From Rhizobiales bacterium UBA1912 (GTDB taxonomy: Bacteria; Pseudomonadota; Alphaproteobacteria; Rhizobiales; Devosiaceae): a stretch of 64,000 nucleotides of DNA. The notes under the pieces were generated by a model. The model was not told the origin of the DNA, made no database searches, and saw only the letters and a program-made list of their open reading frames with translations. The position numbers and the translations under genes were made by a program. The DNA lies in NCBI GenBank assembly GCA_002337455.1, contig DDGC01000030.1, forward strand, positions 1-64,000, in the 5' to 3' direction. Of the stretch, positions 51,393 through 58,595 are shown piece by piece (the first letter of the stretch is position 1; each line of letters starts with the position of its first letter).

Positions 51393-51638
51393 CTACGCCT
51401 CCTTCTTGGTCGTTGCGTGTTTTTCTGATGCCTTTGCCTTCGCTAGGGCCACACTTACGCTGTTCGCGGAAGTTCCAAGAATTTCCCCTATTTCTTTCGG
51501 CTTCAATCCCACCCGATTGAGGAAGAAAATCTTTTCTTTCTGCGAATCCAAATTCCGAACAATGCTCCACGCATGCAGCTTTATTAACGTATCCAGCCTC
51601 TCAACGACGAAGCTTTCTTCCTCAACTTTCCCGGGCAT
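51393..51638 (-). CDS. Sigma-factor region-4-like HTH protein
   Basis: An 81-residue protein (84 if it starts at 51647). N-terminal MPGKVEEESFVVERLDTLIK leads to a sigma-70 region 4-like HTH: SQKEKIFFLNRVGLKPKEIG, then EILGTSANSVSVALAKAKAS. The spacing LKPKEIGEILGTSANSVSVALAKA is typical of that fold; no region 2 is present, so it cannot be a complete sigma factor. It ends in Lys-rich TTKKEA. The gene overlaps the 3' end of the first operon gene and is followed by mini-HTH A after 2 bp. Role in transcription control of the operon is inference. Confidence 0.72.
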   Translation of the reverse strand: MPGKVEEESFVVERLDTLIKLHAWSIVRNLDSQKEKIFFLNRVGLKPKEIGEILGTSANSVSVALAKAKASEKHATTKKEA

Positions 51639-51966
51639 TTTTCCCATCCTGCCTTGTACGACGACGACTGCCTTCAATGGAAAGGGGGTATAGATGCACA
51701 AGTCGAGACTCTCTTCTCTCCCCCGTCCGAATTATTATCCCAAGTTCAATCCATCGCGAGACTGTTCGACTAAAAGCTCCAGGATCTAGCCCCAGTTCTT
51801 TGGCAATTTCACTTTGTGACCTCGACCCGTCACACAGATTATAGGCCACCAATTGCTTGTCCCCCGTCTTGCTCGGGGAAACCAAACGCTCCAAAACTTC
51901 GGGCGGAAACGTTTGTCGCGCCACTGTGCCAAGTATGGCCCTTAGATACACTTCCTCATTTGCCAT
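51622..51966 (-). CDS. Winged-helix protein, first gene of the CHAT operon
   Basis: A 114-residue protein starting MANEEVYLRAILGTVARQTF. A MarR/ArsR-like winged helix occupies about residues 42-95: KQLVAYNLCDGSRSQSEIAK, ELGLDPGAFSRTVSRWIELG and IIIRTGERRESRLVHLYPLS (recognition helix and wing). It ends in a basic tail (GSRRRTRQDGKNARES). GAGGA lies seven bases before the ATG and a promoter candidate just upstream. A longer form to 52044 was rejected because it would extend past that promoter. Probably the operon's regulator, perhaps responding to the trigger. Confidence 0.75.
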   Translation of the reverse strand: MANEEVYLRAILGTVARQTFPPEVLERLVSPSKTGDKQLVAYNLCDGSRSQSEIAKELGLDPGAFSRTVSRWIELGIIIRTGERRESRLVHLYPLSIEGSRRRTRQDGKNARES

Positions 51967-52276
51967 GCTCAGTCCTCGTCTCCCGAATTGGAATAATATA
52001 GGAACAAAGTATGGCAAATCAATAGCCCGGCCTGACTTATTCATAGCGCAAAAAATTTTCTCGGATTCTCCGCTTTAACCAATTGTTATATATTGTTTAT
52101 TTAGGAGTACATCACGACGCGCGAGACTGACGAATACGACGGATTGGGACTTGACGCCCTTGGCCTAGCGCCTTGCCGTCCTGATTCAACATCTTATCCC
52201 CACCCTCCGCACCTCCCCTATCCTCTCCTGTCACCCTCCGCCCCGCCGGAGCCAGACCTGACACGGAGACCGGCCC
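51967..52276. other. AT-rich region upstream of the CHAT operon
   Basis: 310 bp between the operon and a divergent hypothetical gene. It includes AT-rich sequence at 52080-52103 (TTGTTATATATTGTTTATTT), markedly unlike the surrounding GC-rich DNA, and no gene. The AT richness suggests acquired DNA. Confidence 0.5.
51993..52022 (-). promoter_or_regulatory. Candidate promoter of the CHAT operon
   Basis: On the minus strand TTGATT (52022-52017), 18 bp spacer and TATTAT (51998-51993), about 27 bp before the first start codon. Confidence 0.5.
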
Positions 52277-52855
52277 ATGCCCCGCCACAAGAAACCCACC
52301 CCCGCCGACCCCAAATCCAAACAAGAAACCCACGCCGCCTATGCCGCGCTGATGGCGCGGCTTACAGCGTTTCAGTCCGAAATCTCCGCGCAGGCGAAAT
52401 CCCGCGCCACCGCCGAGGTGCCCGAGGCGGTGCTGGCGATGGCCGTCGATCTCATGGCACAGATGGCGCGCCTGATGGCCCGCGCCGTCGAGGCGCGCGG
52501 GCTGCCCGCCCTGCCCGCTGGCGGTTCCACCAGTTTTTCCGAGACCACAATCGCCTTTGCCCAGGCCCATCATGCCTTCGCGACGTTTGGCAGGCGCAAG
52601 GGGTTCGACAAGCCCGTGGCCGATGCCGAGGCCAAGGCACAGCACCAGAGAAACGCTGAAGACCTCGTGCGCATGATGAATGGCCGCATCCTCTATGGCA
52701 TTCGCGACGGCTATCTCTGCCCCGTGCCCGGTGAAGACCCGCAGCGCGACACCGAGCGCCGGGCAATTTCCGAGGCCCACAAAGCCCTCGTTGCCCGCAT
52801 GGAGGCCTTTCTCGGCCACGGCATCGAGATCGGCGGCGAATGGGGCATTCTCTAG
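52277..52855 (+). CDS. Hypothetical protein
   Basis: Not recognised. A 192-residue soluble helical protein: a basic N-terminus (MPRHKKPTPADPKSKQ), Ala-rich helices (AYAALMARLTAFQSEISAQA, AMAVDLMAQMARLMARAVEA), then an ETTIAFAQAHHAFATFGRRK stretch and ILYGIRDGYLCPVPGED near residue 140. No signal, membrane helix or known motif. It resembles conserved Rhizobiales proteins of unknown function in composition. A GGAGAC sequence precedes the ATG. It lies next to the CHAT operon in the opposite direction, and its codon use is GC-rich like the core genome, so it is probably not part of that unit. Confidence 0.65.
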   Translation: MPRHKKPTPADPKSKQETHAAYAALMARLTAFQSEISAQAKSRATAEVPEAVLAMAVDLMAQMARLMARAVEARGLPALPAGGSTSFSETTIAFAQAHHAFATFGRRKGFDKPVADAEAKAQHQRNAEDLVRMMNGRILYGIRDGYLCPVPGEDPQRDTERRAISEAHKALVARMEAFLGHGIEIGGEWGIL

Positions 52856-52963
52856 AGCGTTTCCAGGATAAGTGGGCACCACTTATCCGGTTCGGAAGCG
52901 CGATAAAACAAAGACTTAGAGTAATTGAAGCGATTCGAAAAAGAGCGGAAATGCTCTAGAAGC
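52854..52963 (+). repeat. Dispersed palindromic repeat, copy 5 (full length)
   Basis: The clearest copy: AGAGCGTTTCCAGGATAAG, TGG-gca-CCACTTATCC, GGTTCGGAAGCGCGATAAAAC, AAAGACTTAGAG, then GAAGCGATTC and the closing ATGCTCTAG. GGATAAGTGG/CCACTTATCC is a perfect 10 bp stem. Total about 110 bp. Confidence 0.85.
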
Positions 52964-53018
52964 GTTTTCAGATCCGGTGGACACCGGCTGACCGGTTCGA
53001 TCCCACGACAAAACTCTG
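52958..53018 (+). repeat. Adjoining diverged repeat copy
   Basis: Begins where copy 5 ends: AGAAGCGTTTTCAGATCCGG, TGGACACCGGCTGACCGG, TTCGATCCCACGACAAAAC. It has the same order of motifs with several changes. Confidence 0.5.
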
Positions 53019-53356
53019 ACCAAAAACTTATCCCCGCCCGCTGCCCGTCGCCTAATCTTGCTCCACGACCGCACCAGGGCGAAGATGCATACGAGCTTCG
53101 GGTGAGGACGGGATTGAAAATTGGAGGAGCATGCGTCGGAGCCCATGTCGCATCGGCCTCCGGGCACTTCGATCCCATCCGACAGGTCGGTCCGGGTTTC
53201 TCGCGGGTCGCCGCGGGGAAGGTCCAAAGCGGACGGATGGCCGGGCGAGGATCAAAAGTCCACGTCGCACTCCCGAAAGGGAGAGGGGCACCTGAATCAG
53301 TATTGGTTCAAACAAACCCCAGCCCGAGACGCCGCCATAAGCCAAAAACCCCGGTC

Positions 53357-53419
53357 ATGAACGGCGAAGCTGGCTTCGCACACTACAAAAAATCGGATGA
53401 AGCTTGCTTCGCCGTTCAT
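53357..53419. repeat. 14 bp inverted repeat
   Basis: ATGAACGGCGAAGC (53357-53370) and GCTTCGCCGTTCAT (53406-53419) are exact reverse complements around a 35 bp AT-richer centre. Confidence 0.75.
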
Positions 53420-53479
53420 CGCCCACCTCCTATCCCCCGAGGCCCATGGCCGTCGGCCGCTTTAGTGCGCGCCGCAAAA

Positions 53480-53625
53480 GACCCCTCACCCCAGCCCTCT
53501 CCCCAGAGGGGCGAGGGAGTCCGGTCGCGGCTTCCCCGACGCCGCAGTTCATCTCCGGCGCTCCAGCGAGAAAAACCCTCGCCCCGCGGGGGAGAGGGTG
53601 CCCGGCAGGGCGGTGAGGGGGCCTT
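53480..53625. repeat. CCCTCACC-type inverted repeat element
   Basis: CCCCTCACCCCAGCCCTCTC (from 53483) and, inverted, GAGAGGG...GGTGAGGGGG near 53600-53621, with inner CCCAGAGGGG and CCCGCGGGGG dyads. This form of palindromic repeat is common between proteobacterial genes. Confidence 0.6.
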
Positions 53626-53740
53626 CCTCTGCTCCCCCAAACCTAAACACGCCATTCAGCAACGGTTCAGCCAGCCTGCGCTTTATTGCAGTCAAGGCAG
53701 ACGAGAACTCTGCCAGCAACACTCGATGGGAGAAGTCGAA

Positions 53741-54214
53741 ATGGCTCTCGGTAAAACAGCAATAAAGGGCGGCATCGCCGCTCTCATGGTCGCGATGATG
53801 ACCGCAGGCGCGTTTGCCTGGGAAGCCTACGCGACAAGCCCCCTCAACGTGCGCTCGGGTCCGGGCACCAACTATTCGGTGATCGCCTCGCTCCAGCGCA
53901 ACCAGGTCGTCGACGTGCAGTATTGCCGTTCGGGCTGGTGTTTCCTCGATACGGGCCGCTATGGCCGCACTGGCTGGGCGTCGCAGAACTATCTGCGCCA
54001 GGTCGGCAACTGGCAGCCGCCCCGGCCCAATCCGCCGAGCTGGCAGCCCCCGCGCCCGCACCCGCCCAGCTGGAACCCCTACCCGCCGCGCCCGCCGCAT
54101 TGGGGCTACCCGCGGCCCCCGCACTGGAACCCGGGCCCGCCCCCGCGTCCCCAGCCGCCCAGCAGCCAGGTGTGCTTCAACGGCCCCAACGGTTATTTCT
54201 GCATCGGTAACTAA
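53741..54214 (+). CDS. Secreted SH3-domain protein with Pro-rich tail
   Basis: A 157-residue precursor: signal peptide (GKTAIKGGIAALMVAMMTAG, cleavage AFA), bacterial SH3 domain (WEAYATSPLNVRSGPGTNYS to GWASQNYLRQVG, residues about 26-88), then a proline/tryptophan-rich tail of PP-R-P and HPPSW repeats (residues 90-145) ending VCFNGPNGYFCIGN with two cysteines. The SH3 part is close to that of the gene at 31073 (xxAxATxxLNVRxGPGTNY), so they are paralogues with different tails. Probably periplasmic, peptidoglycan-associated. The start at 53741 has GGGAGAAG upstream. Confidence 0.87.
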   Translation: MALGKTAIKGGIAALMVAMMTAGAFAWEAYATSPLNVRSGPGTNYSVIASLQRNQVVDVQYCRSGWCFLDTGRYGRTGWASQNYLRQVGNWQPPRPNPPSWQPPRPHPPSWNPYPPRPPHWGYPRPPHWNPGPPPRPQPPSSQVCFNGPNGYFCIGN

Positions 54215-54224
54215 CCAAGCACAT

Positions 54225-54261
54225 ACGGCCGGAGCGTTCTGCTCCGGCCGTATTGTTTTTT
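54225..54261 (+). terminator. Rho-independent terminator
   Basis: ACGGCCGGAGC-gttct-GCTCCGGCCGT perfect 11 bp stem followed by ATTGTTTTTT, 10 bp after the SH3 gene. Confidence 0.95.
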
Positions 54262-54305
54262 CCCCGCCCAGATCCGATATGCTACGCTTTGTGTAGTTCG
54301 TATCG

Positions 54306-54533
54306 ATGGACCATCCGATGAAATCCTACGTCAAGCTCGCCTCTGGTCTCATGCTATCCGGTATCGGCGCCGTCGCCCTGGAACGGGCCATTGCCGGCGG
54401 CATGGCCAGCGGCAATATCCACCTTCCCGCCGGAACCGGCGGTTTGGTATCCGTCCTGGCGCTGGCGCCCCTGGCCCTCATCGCCGCCGGCGTTCTGGTT
54501 TACGTTGGAGGCGCGGTTCTTGGACTTAAATAG
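54306..54533 (+). CDS. Small two-helix membrane protein
   Basis: A 75-residue hydrophobic protein (71 if it starts at 54318). Helix 1 is LASGLMLSGIGAVALERAI and helix 2 LVSVLALAPLALIAAGVLVY. Both termini are on the same side; positively charged SYVK at the N-terminus suggests the cytoplasm. No family is recognised and no good ribosome-binding site is present, so the call rests on the frame and hydrophobic pattern. A diverged repeat copy touches its stop. Confidence 0.55.
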   Translation: MDHPMKSYVKLASGLMLSGIGAVALERAIAGGMASGNIHLPAGTGGLVSVLALAPLALIAAGVLVYVGGAVLGLK

Positions 54534-54590
54534 GAGCGTTGCCAGAAAAGGTGGAACCGGCTTTTCGGTTCGGCAACGCGACAAAGGGGA
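54532..54590 (+). repeat. Dispersed palindromic repeat, copy 6 (diverged)
   Basis: GGAGCGTTGCCAGAAAAGG, TGGAACCGGCTTTTCGG, TTCGGCAACGCGACAAAGG. The outer stem is CGTTGCC/GGCAACG. Confidence 0.7.
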
Positions 54591-54595
54591 ATGCC

Positions 54596-55057
54596 TCAAA
54601 TGGTCCGCAGCCGCTCCGCATCGAGCCCGCGGGCGGCCAGCCGGGCTTTGAGGCTGCGGCGCAGAAACACGGTAATGCCGTAGATCGCCGCCCCGCCGAC
54701 CGCCAGCGCCAGAAGAAACGCCCGCACCCCGCCCGCTTCGATCCCGAACCCCAGCGCCAGGAAAAACACCGCCATCCCGCCGACCGTCGCCACGTAAAAC
54801 CGCCTGTCGCTCTCGGCGTGAACCTCGCGCCCCGCGCTCAGCACCGCCTCCCGCCGCTCGATATCGCTCATCACGGACAGCGCCTCGGGCAGTCCCTCGC
54901 GTTCGAGACTGGCCAGATACGCCGCCGCCCGCTCGCCAATCCGCGTCTCGACCCGCTGCGCATTCCACTTCGCCAGCATCAGATTGCCGATAATGGTGAT
55001 CGCCGCCAGCCCGAGCGCCGCATAGAGCACGATAATCAAACCCGCCTGCCTCCTCAT
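54596..55057 (-). CDS. Membrane protein with central coiled region
   Basis: A 153-residue protein. Helix 1 is at residues 5-25 (GLIIVLYAALGLAAITIIGN), a charged alpha-helical soluble part runs from 30 to 85 (WNAQRVETRIGERAAAYLAS, EALSVMSDIERREAVL), and two further helices follow (FYVATVGGMAVFFLALGFGI and FLLALAVGGAAIYGITVFL). It ends in a basic tail. No family is recognised. The start MRRQAGLIIV gives a positively charged N-in topology; a start 21 residues upstream is possible. Confidence 0.6.
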   Translation of the reverse strand: MRRQAGLIIVLYAALGLAAITIIGNLMLAKWNAQRVETRIGERAAAYLASLEREGLPEALSVMSDIERREAVLSAGREVHAESDRRFYVATVGGMAVFFLALGFGIEAGGVRAFLLALAVGGAAIYGITVFLRRSLKARLAARGLDAERLRTI

Positions 55058-55193
55058 GAGTGTTGCCGTTCCAACATGGCCATCACGAACGGCTCCCGCA
55101 AGTTCTCCCCGCACGATCATCTCGTGCTAGTCTTGTTCACTCTCGGGTCAGGAACGATCCTGTATCGTAACAGGTCATTCTAGGAGCCAGTCC

Positions 55194-55403
55194 ATGAGAC
55201 TATCCCGCTGGGGCATCGCCTTCATTCAGCTCGGAGCCCTGCTCCTGGCCATCGGCTTGGTGCCTTTGGGCATCATGGCAACGCTGTTCCCCGGCGTATC
55301 CGCTCTCGTCCCGGTCCTGCTCAGCCTTTCAGTCGCCCCCCTGGGCGGCCTCTGCCTGCTTGCCGGTCTGGTCATGTGGGGGATTGGCGCGGTTCGGCGA
55401 TAG
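55194..55403 (+). CDS. Small two-helix membrane protein
   Basis: A 69-residue protein starting MRLSRWGIAFIQLGALLLA, with two hydrophobic helices (IAFIQLGALLLAIGLVPLGI and APLGGLCLLAGLVMWGIGAV) and basic ends (MRLSR, VRR). GGAG lies eight bases before the ATG. No family is recognised. It is one of several small membrane proteins clustered here. Confidence 0.6.
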   Translation: MRLSRWGIAFIQLGALLLAIGLVPLGIMATLFPGVSALVPVLLSLSVAPLGGLCLLAGLVMWGIGAVRR

Positions 55404-55465
55404 CGGAACCGCAAACAAGGGCCCGGACGATGTCGCCCGGGCCGGAGAGGCAGGGATCGCCTGCC

Positions 55466-55765
55466 TTATTTCGCCGTCGCTTTCCGCACAGCGGCAACAA
55501 TGGCGGTCAATATGCCACCGCCGACAAGGCCCGAAACGCCCTGGCTGACAAGCGCGCCGGCATCCATGCCGGTTCCCGCACCGCCCACAAGTCCAGCCAA
55601 GCCAGGCACGAGGCTCGCCAGCCACGTACCGCCGACACCGCCGATAGCTCCGGCGATGGTATTGCCCGTCGTACCAAGACTGAGATTCTTGGTCGCCGCG
55701 CCAAGACCGTTGCCACCAACGGCACCGGCCACAAGTTGGATAATGATAGAGATAATTGCTTCCAT
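55466..55765 (-). CDS. Small glycine-rich membrane-associated protein
   Basis: A 99-residue protein of a type common in Alphaproteobacteria: MEAIISIIIQLVAGAVGGNG, then LSLGTTGNTIAGAIGGVGG, a glycine-rich stretch, and VGGGILTAIVAAVRKATAK at the end. The glycine-zipper pattern suggests helices that pack in the membrane. Function unknown. The frame extends 12 codons further upstream, but MEAIIS matches the usual start. Confidence 0.7.
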   Translation of the reverse strand: MEAIISIIIQLVAGAVGGNGLGAATKNLSLGTTGNTIAGAIGGVGGTWLASLVPGLAGLVGGAGTGMDAGALVSQGVSGLVGGGILTAIVAAVRKATAK

Positions 55766-55945
55766 AGTGTCCCCACTTGCAAACGGGGTGCTAAAATGCA
55801 CCTCCCCACATTGCCCAGCCTACGCCCTTTCTTGATTCGGGGTAAGTTGCGGTAAAACAGGGCACAAACCATTGCTTTGCCACCGTGTTCTGCCTATCTC
55901 GGAACTGGTCGGTGACAATTTGCACTCGGGACGGAAATCGAATCC

Positions 55946-56704
55946 ATGCCGCCAGCAGCGCTGATAACAGGAGCCGCCGACAGGATCGGAGCAGCCATCG
56001 CCGCCCGCCTGGCAGCTGAAGGCTATGCGGTCGTCATCCACTATCGCTCGTCCGGCGAGAAAGCCGAGGGCCTCGCCGATGCCATCGGAGCCGATGGCGG
56101 TCTGGCCGCCGTGCTGCATGCGGACCTGGCCCGACGTGAAGACCGCATGGGCCTTATCGCCAGCGCGGCCGAGCCGTTCGGTCCATTGACAGTGCTGGTC
56201 AACAACGCCTCGGTCTTTGAGCCCGACAGCGCCGATACGCTCCATGAGGATCTTTGGGATCTGCATATGGCCGTCCACGCCGAAGCGCCGGTCTTTCTCG
56301 CCCGAGATTTCGCCGCGCAGCTTCCTGCGGGTGAAAAGGGCAATATCGTCAACATCATCGACGAACGCGTGCTCTCGCTGTCCCCGGACTATTTCTCCTA
56401 CACGCTCTCGAAGTCAGTGCTCTGGACAGCGACCCGCACGCTCGCGCAATCGCTGGCCCCCCGTATCCGCGTCAATGCCATCGGCCCCGGCCCCACGCTT
56501 CCCAATACCCGCCAGTCGGAAAGCGAGTTTGAAGCGTCCCGCCAACGCCTGCCACTTCAAACCGGCGCCGATCCCGACGAGATCGCAGACGGTGTCGTCT
56601 CGATCCTCAACCTGCCCTCGATGACCGGCCAGATGATCGCGCTCGATGGCGGCGAACATCTCGAATGGAGTGCGCGCAACGCGCCGACCCCCCGCAAGCA
56701 ATGA
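55946..56704 (+). CDS. Short-chain dehydrogenase/reductase, FolM/pteridine-reductase-like
   Basis: A 252-residue SDR. The cofactor motif is ALITGAADRIGAAIAARLA (TGAxxRIG type, as in pteridine and dihydromonapterin reductases). The structural NNAS is in VLVNNASVFEPDS. The catalytic Tyr-x3-Lys is YTLSKS in the context DYFSYTLSKSVL. The cofactor is likely NADPH. Adjacent to uvrC with a 4 bp ATGA overlap, an arrangement kept in related genomes. A pterin substrate is inferred from the RIG motif and is not certain. Confidence 0.87.
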   Translation: MPPAALITGAADRIGAAIAARLAAEGYAVVIHYRSSGEKAEGLADAIGADGGLAAVLHADLARREDRMGLIASAAEPFGPLTVLVNNASVFEPDSADTLHEDLWDLHMAVHAEAPVFLARDFAAQLPAGEKGNIVNIIDERVLSLSPDYFSYTLSKSVLWTATRTLAQSLAPRIRVNAIGPGPTLPNTRQSESEFEASRQRLPLQTGADPDEIADGVVSILNLPSMTGQMIALDGGEHLEWSARNAPTPRKQ

Positions 56705-58575
56705 CAGACGACACCCTCCCCGGCCCCGATATCATCAAGCGCTTTGTCAAAACCCTGCCCACCGGCGCGGGCGTTTATCGCATGATCGATGAAAAGGGCG
56801 ACGTGATCTACGTTGGCAAAGCGCGCAATCTCAAGTCACGCGTCACCAACTACACAAGCTATGAAGGCAATTCGGTCCGCATCAACCGCATGATCGCCTC
56901 GACCCGGTCGATGGAGTTCGTGCGCACCGAAACCGAAGCGGCGGCGCTCCTGCTCGAAGCCAACATGATAAAGCGCCTTCGCCCGCGCTTTAACGTGCTG
57001 CTGCGCGACGACAAGACCTTCCCCTATATCCTGATCGCCACCGAGCACGAGGCGCCCGAACTCACCAAGCATCGCGGCTCCCGCCGCCGCAAGGGTGACT
57101 ATTTCGGACCGTTCGCTTCTGCAGTCGCCGTCAGCCGCACCATCACCGCGCTGCAAAAGGCCTTCCTCTTGCGCAATTGCTCGGACAGTTTTTATGCCGC
57201 GCGCACCCGCCCCTGCCTCCAGCACCAGATCAAGCGCTGCGCCGCGCCCTGCACCGGCGTCATCTCGATCCCGGATTATAATGAACTTGTCGCCGAGGCC
57301 CGTGCCTTCCTCTCGGGCAAGACCAAAGCCGTGCAGGATCATCTGCAAAAGGAGATGAACGGGGCTGCCGAAGCGCTCGATTTCGAACGCGCCGCCATGC
57401 TGCGCGACCGTCTCGGCGCCCTGGCCCTCATTCAGGGTTCCACCGGCACCGGCGCGCAATCGCTCCCCGAGGCCGACGTCTTTGCGATCCACAATGAAGC
57501 GGGCAATTTCTGCGTGCAGGTGTTTTTCTATCGCGCGCATCAGAACTGGGGCAATTACGCTTTTTACCCGCGCGCCGATGACGACAGCACGAACGCCGAA
57601 GTGCTCGAAGCCTTCATTGCCCAGTTCTATGAAAACCGCACCCCGCCAAGGCTCGTCCTGCTGTCCGAGGACCTGGCTGAACCCGACGTCCTGCGCGAAG
57701 CCCTGTCCACCCGCGCCGACCGCGCTGTGAAGATCGAAACCCCGCGCCGCGGCGAAAAGCGCACACTGGTCGAAAACGCACTGACCAACGCCCGCGAAGC
57801 GCTGGGCCGCCACCTTTCGGATTCCGCCAGCCAACGCAAGCTGCTCGAAGCCATGGCCGATACCTTCGGTCTCGAAGAAACCCCGCGCCGCATCGAGGTT
57901 TACGACAACTCCCACATCCAGGGCACCAACGCCGTCGGCGGCATGGTCGTCGCAGGTATGGAGGGGCTGTCGAAAAAGCACTACCGCACCTTCAACATCA
58001 AATCGAAAGAGCTCACTCCCGGCGACGATTTTGGCATGATGCGCGAAGTGCTCACGCGCCGCTTTACCCGGCTGGCCAATGAGAGCGAGCCCGAAGCCGA
58101 GGACGATGCCACGGGCATGCCCGACTGGCCCGACGTGCTCCTGATCGATGGCGGCGCCGGCCAGACCAATGCCGTCAAGGCGGTGCTGGCCGAAATGAAC
58201 CTGCCGCGTGACGTTACCGTCATCGGCATCGCCAAGGGCGAGGAACGCAATGCGGGCCGCGAGACTTTCTACATGGAAGGGAAAGAGCCCTTCATGCTGC
58301 CGGCCCGCGATCCGGTGCTCTATTACGTCCAGCGCCTGCGCGACGAAGCCCACCGCTTCGCCATCGGCACGCACCGCGCCCGGCGAAAAAAGGAGATGGT
58401 CAAGAACCCGCTCGACGAGATCGGCGGCATCGGCCCGACCCGCAAGCGCGCACTTTTGCAGCATTTTGGATCCGCCAAGGCCGTATCTCGCGCCTCGGTC
58501 GCCGATATCGCCACCCTACCCGGCATCTCGACCGCCATGGCGCAAATGATCTACGATCACTTCAACCAAAAATGA
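56701..58575 (+). CDS. uvrC: Excinuclease ABC subunit UvrC
   Basis: Makes both incisions in nucleotide excision repair after UvrB has marked the lesion. The 624-residue protein has the N-terminal GIY-YIG nuclease (AGVYRMIDEKGDVIYVGKAR), a Cys-rich NCSDSFYAARTRPCLQHQIK region, and the UVR motif (AEALDFERAAMLRDRLGAL). The RNase H-like second nuclease has IEVYDNSHIQGTNAVGGMVV and LLIDGGAGQTNAV. Helix-hairpin-helix motifs (GGIGPTRKRALLQHFG, ATLPGISTAMAQMI) end it. All catalytic landmarks are present. ATGA overlaps join it to the SDR upstream. Confidence 0.98.
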   Translation: MTDDTLPGPDIIKRFVKTLPTGAGVYRMIDEKGDVIYVGKARNLKSRVTNYTSYEGNSVRINRMIASTRSMEFVRTETEAAALLLEANMIKRLRPRFNVLLRDDKTFPYILIATEHEAPELTKHRGSRRRKGDYFGPFASAVAVSRTITALQKAFLLRNCSDSFYAARTRPCLQHQIKRCAAPCTGVISIPDYNELVAEARAFLSGKTKAVQDHLQKEMNGAAEALDFERAAMLRDRLGALALIQGSTGTGAQSLPEADVFAIHNEAGNFCVQVFFYRAHQNWGNYAFYPRADDDSTNAEVLEAFIAQFYENRTPPRLVLLSEDLAEPDVLREALSTRADRAVKIETPRRGEKRTLVENALTNAREALGRHLSDSASQRKLLEAMADTFGLEETPRRIEVYDNSHIQGTNAVGGMVVAGMEGLSKKHYRTFNIKSKELTPGDDFGMMREVLTRRFTRLANESEPEAEDDATGMPDWPDVLLIDGGAGQTNAVKAVLAEMNLPRDVTVIGIAKGEERNAGRETFYMEGKEPFMLPARDPVLYYVQRLRDEAHRFAIGTHRARRKKEMVKNPLDEIGGIGPTRKRALLQHFGSAKAVSRASVADIATLPGISTAMAQMIYDHFNQK

Positions 58576-58595
58576 CCCAGGGCCAAGGACACAAA

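Larger units (their letters stand above)
52964..53740. other. Long non-coding stretch rich in palindromes
   Basis: About 780 bp with no convincing gene; frames crossing it lack family features. It holds the repeat remnants, a 14 bp inverted repeat and a CCCTCACC-type repeat pair listed next, and the promoter region of the following SH3 gene. Confidence 0.6.

Noticed and set aside
49778..52044. Prophage remnant as explanation for the HTH genes
   Set aside because: No integrase, terminase, capsid or attachment-site repeats are seen; the genes form one tight operon ending in a protease.
52925..53740. Upstream extension of the second SH3 gene by 272 codons
   Set aside because: The added part is low-complexity and runs through repeat elements; the start at 53741 has a ribosome-binding site and a proper signal peptide.
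56836..58464. 542-codon frame antisense to uvrC, and similar long frames opposite the ABC exporter and uvrB
   Set aside because: They mirror third-position GC bias of the real genes; no domain or signal is visible.
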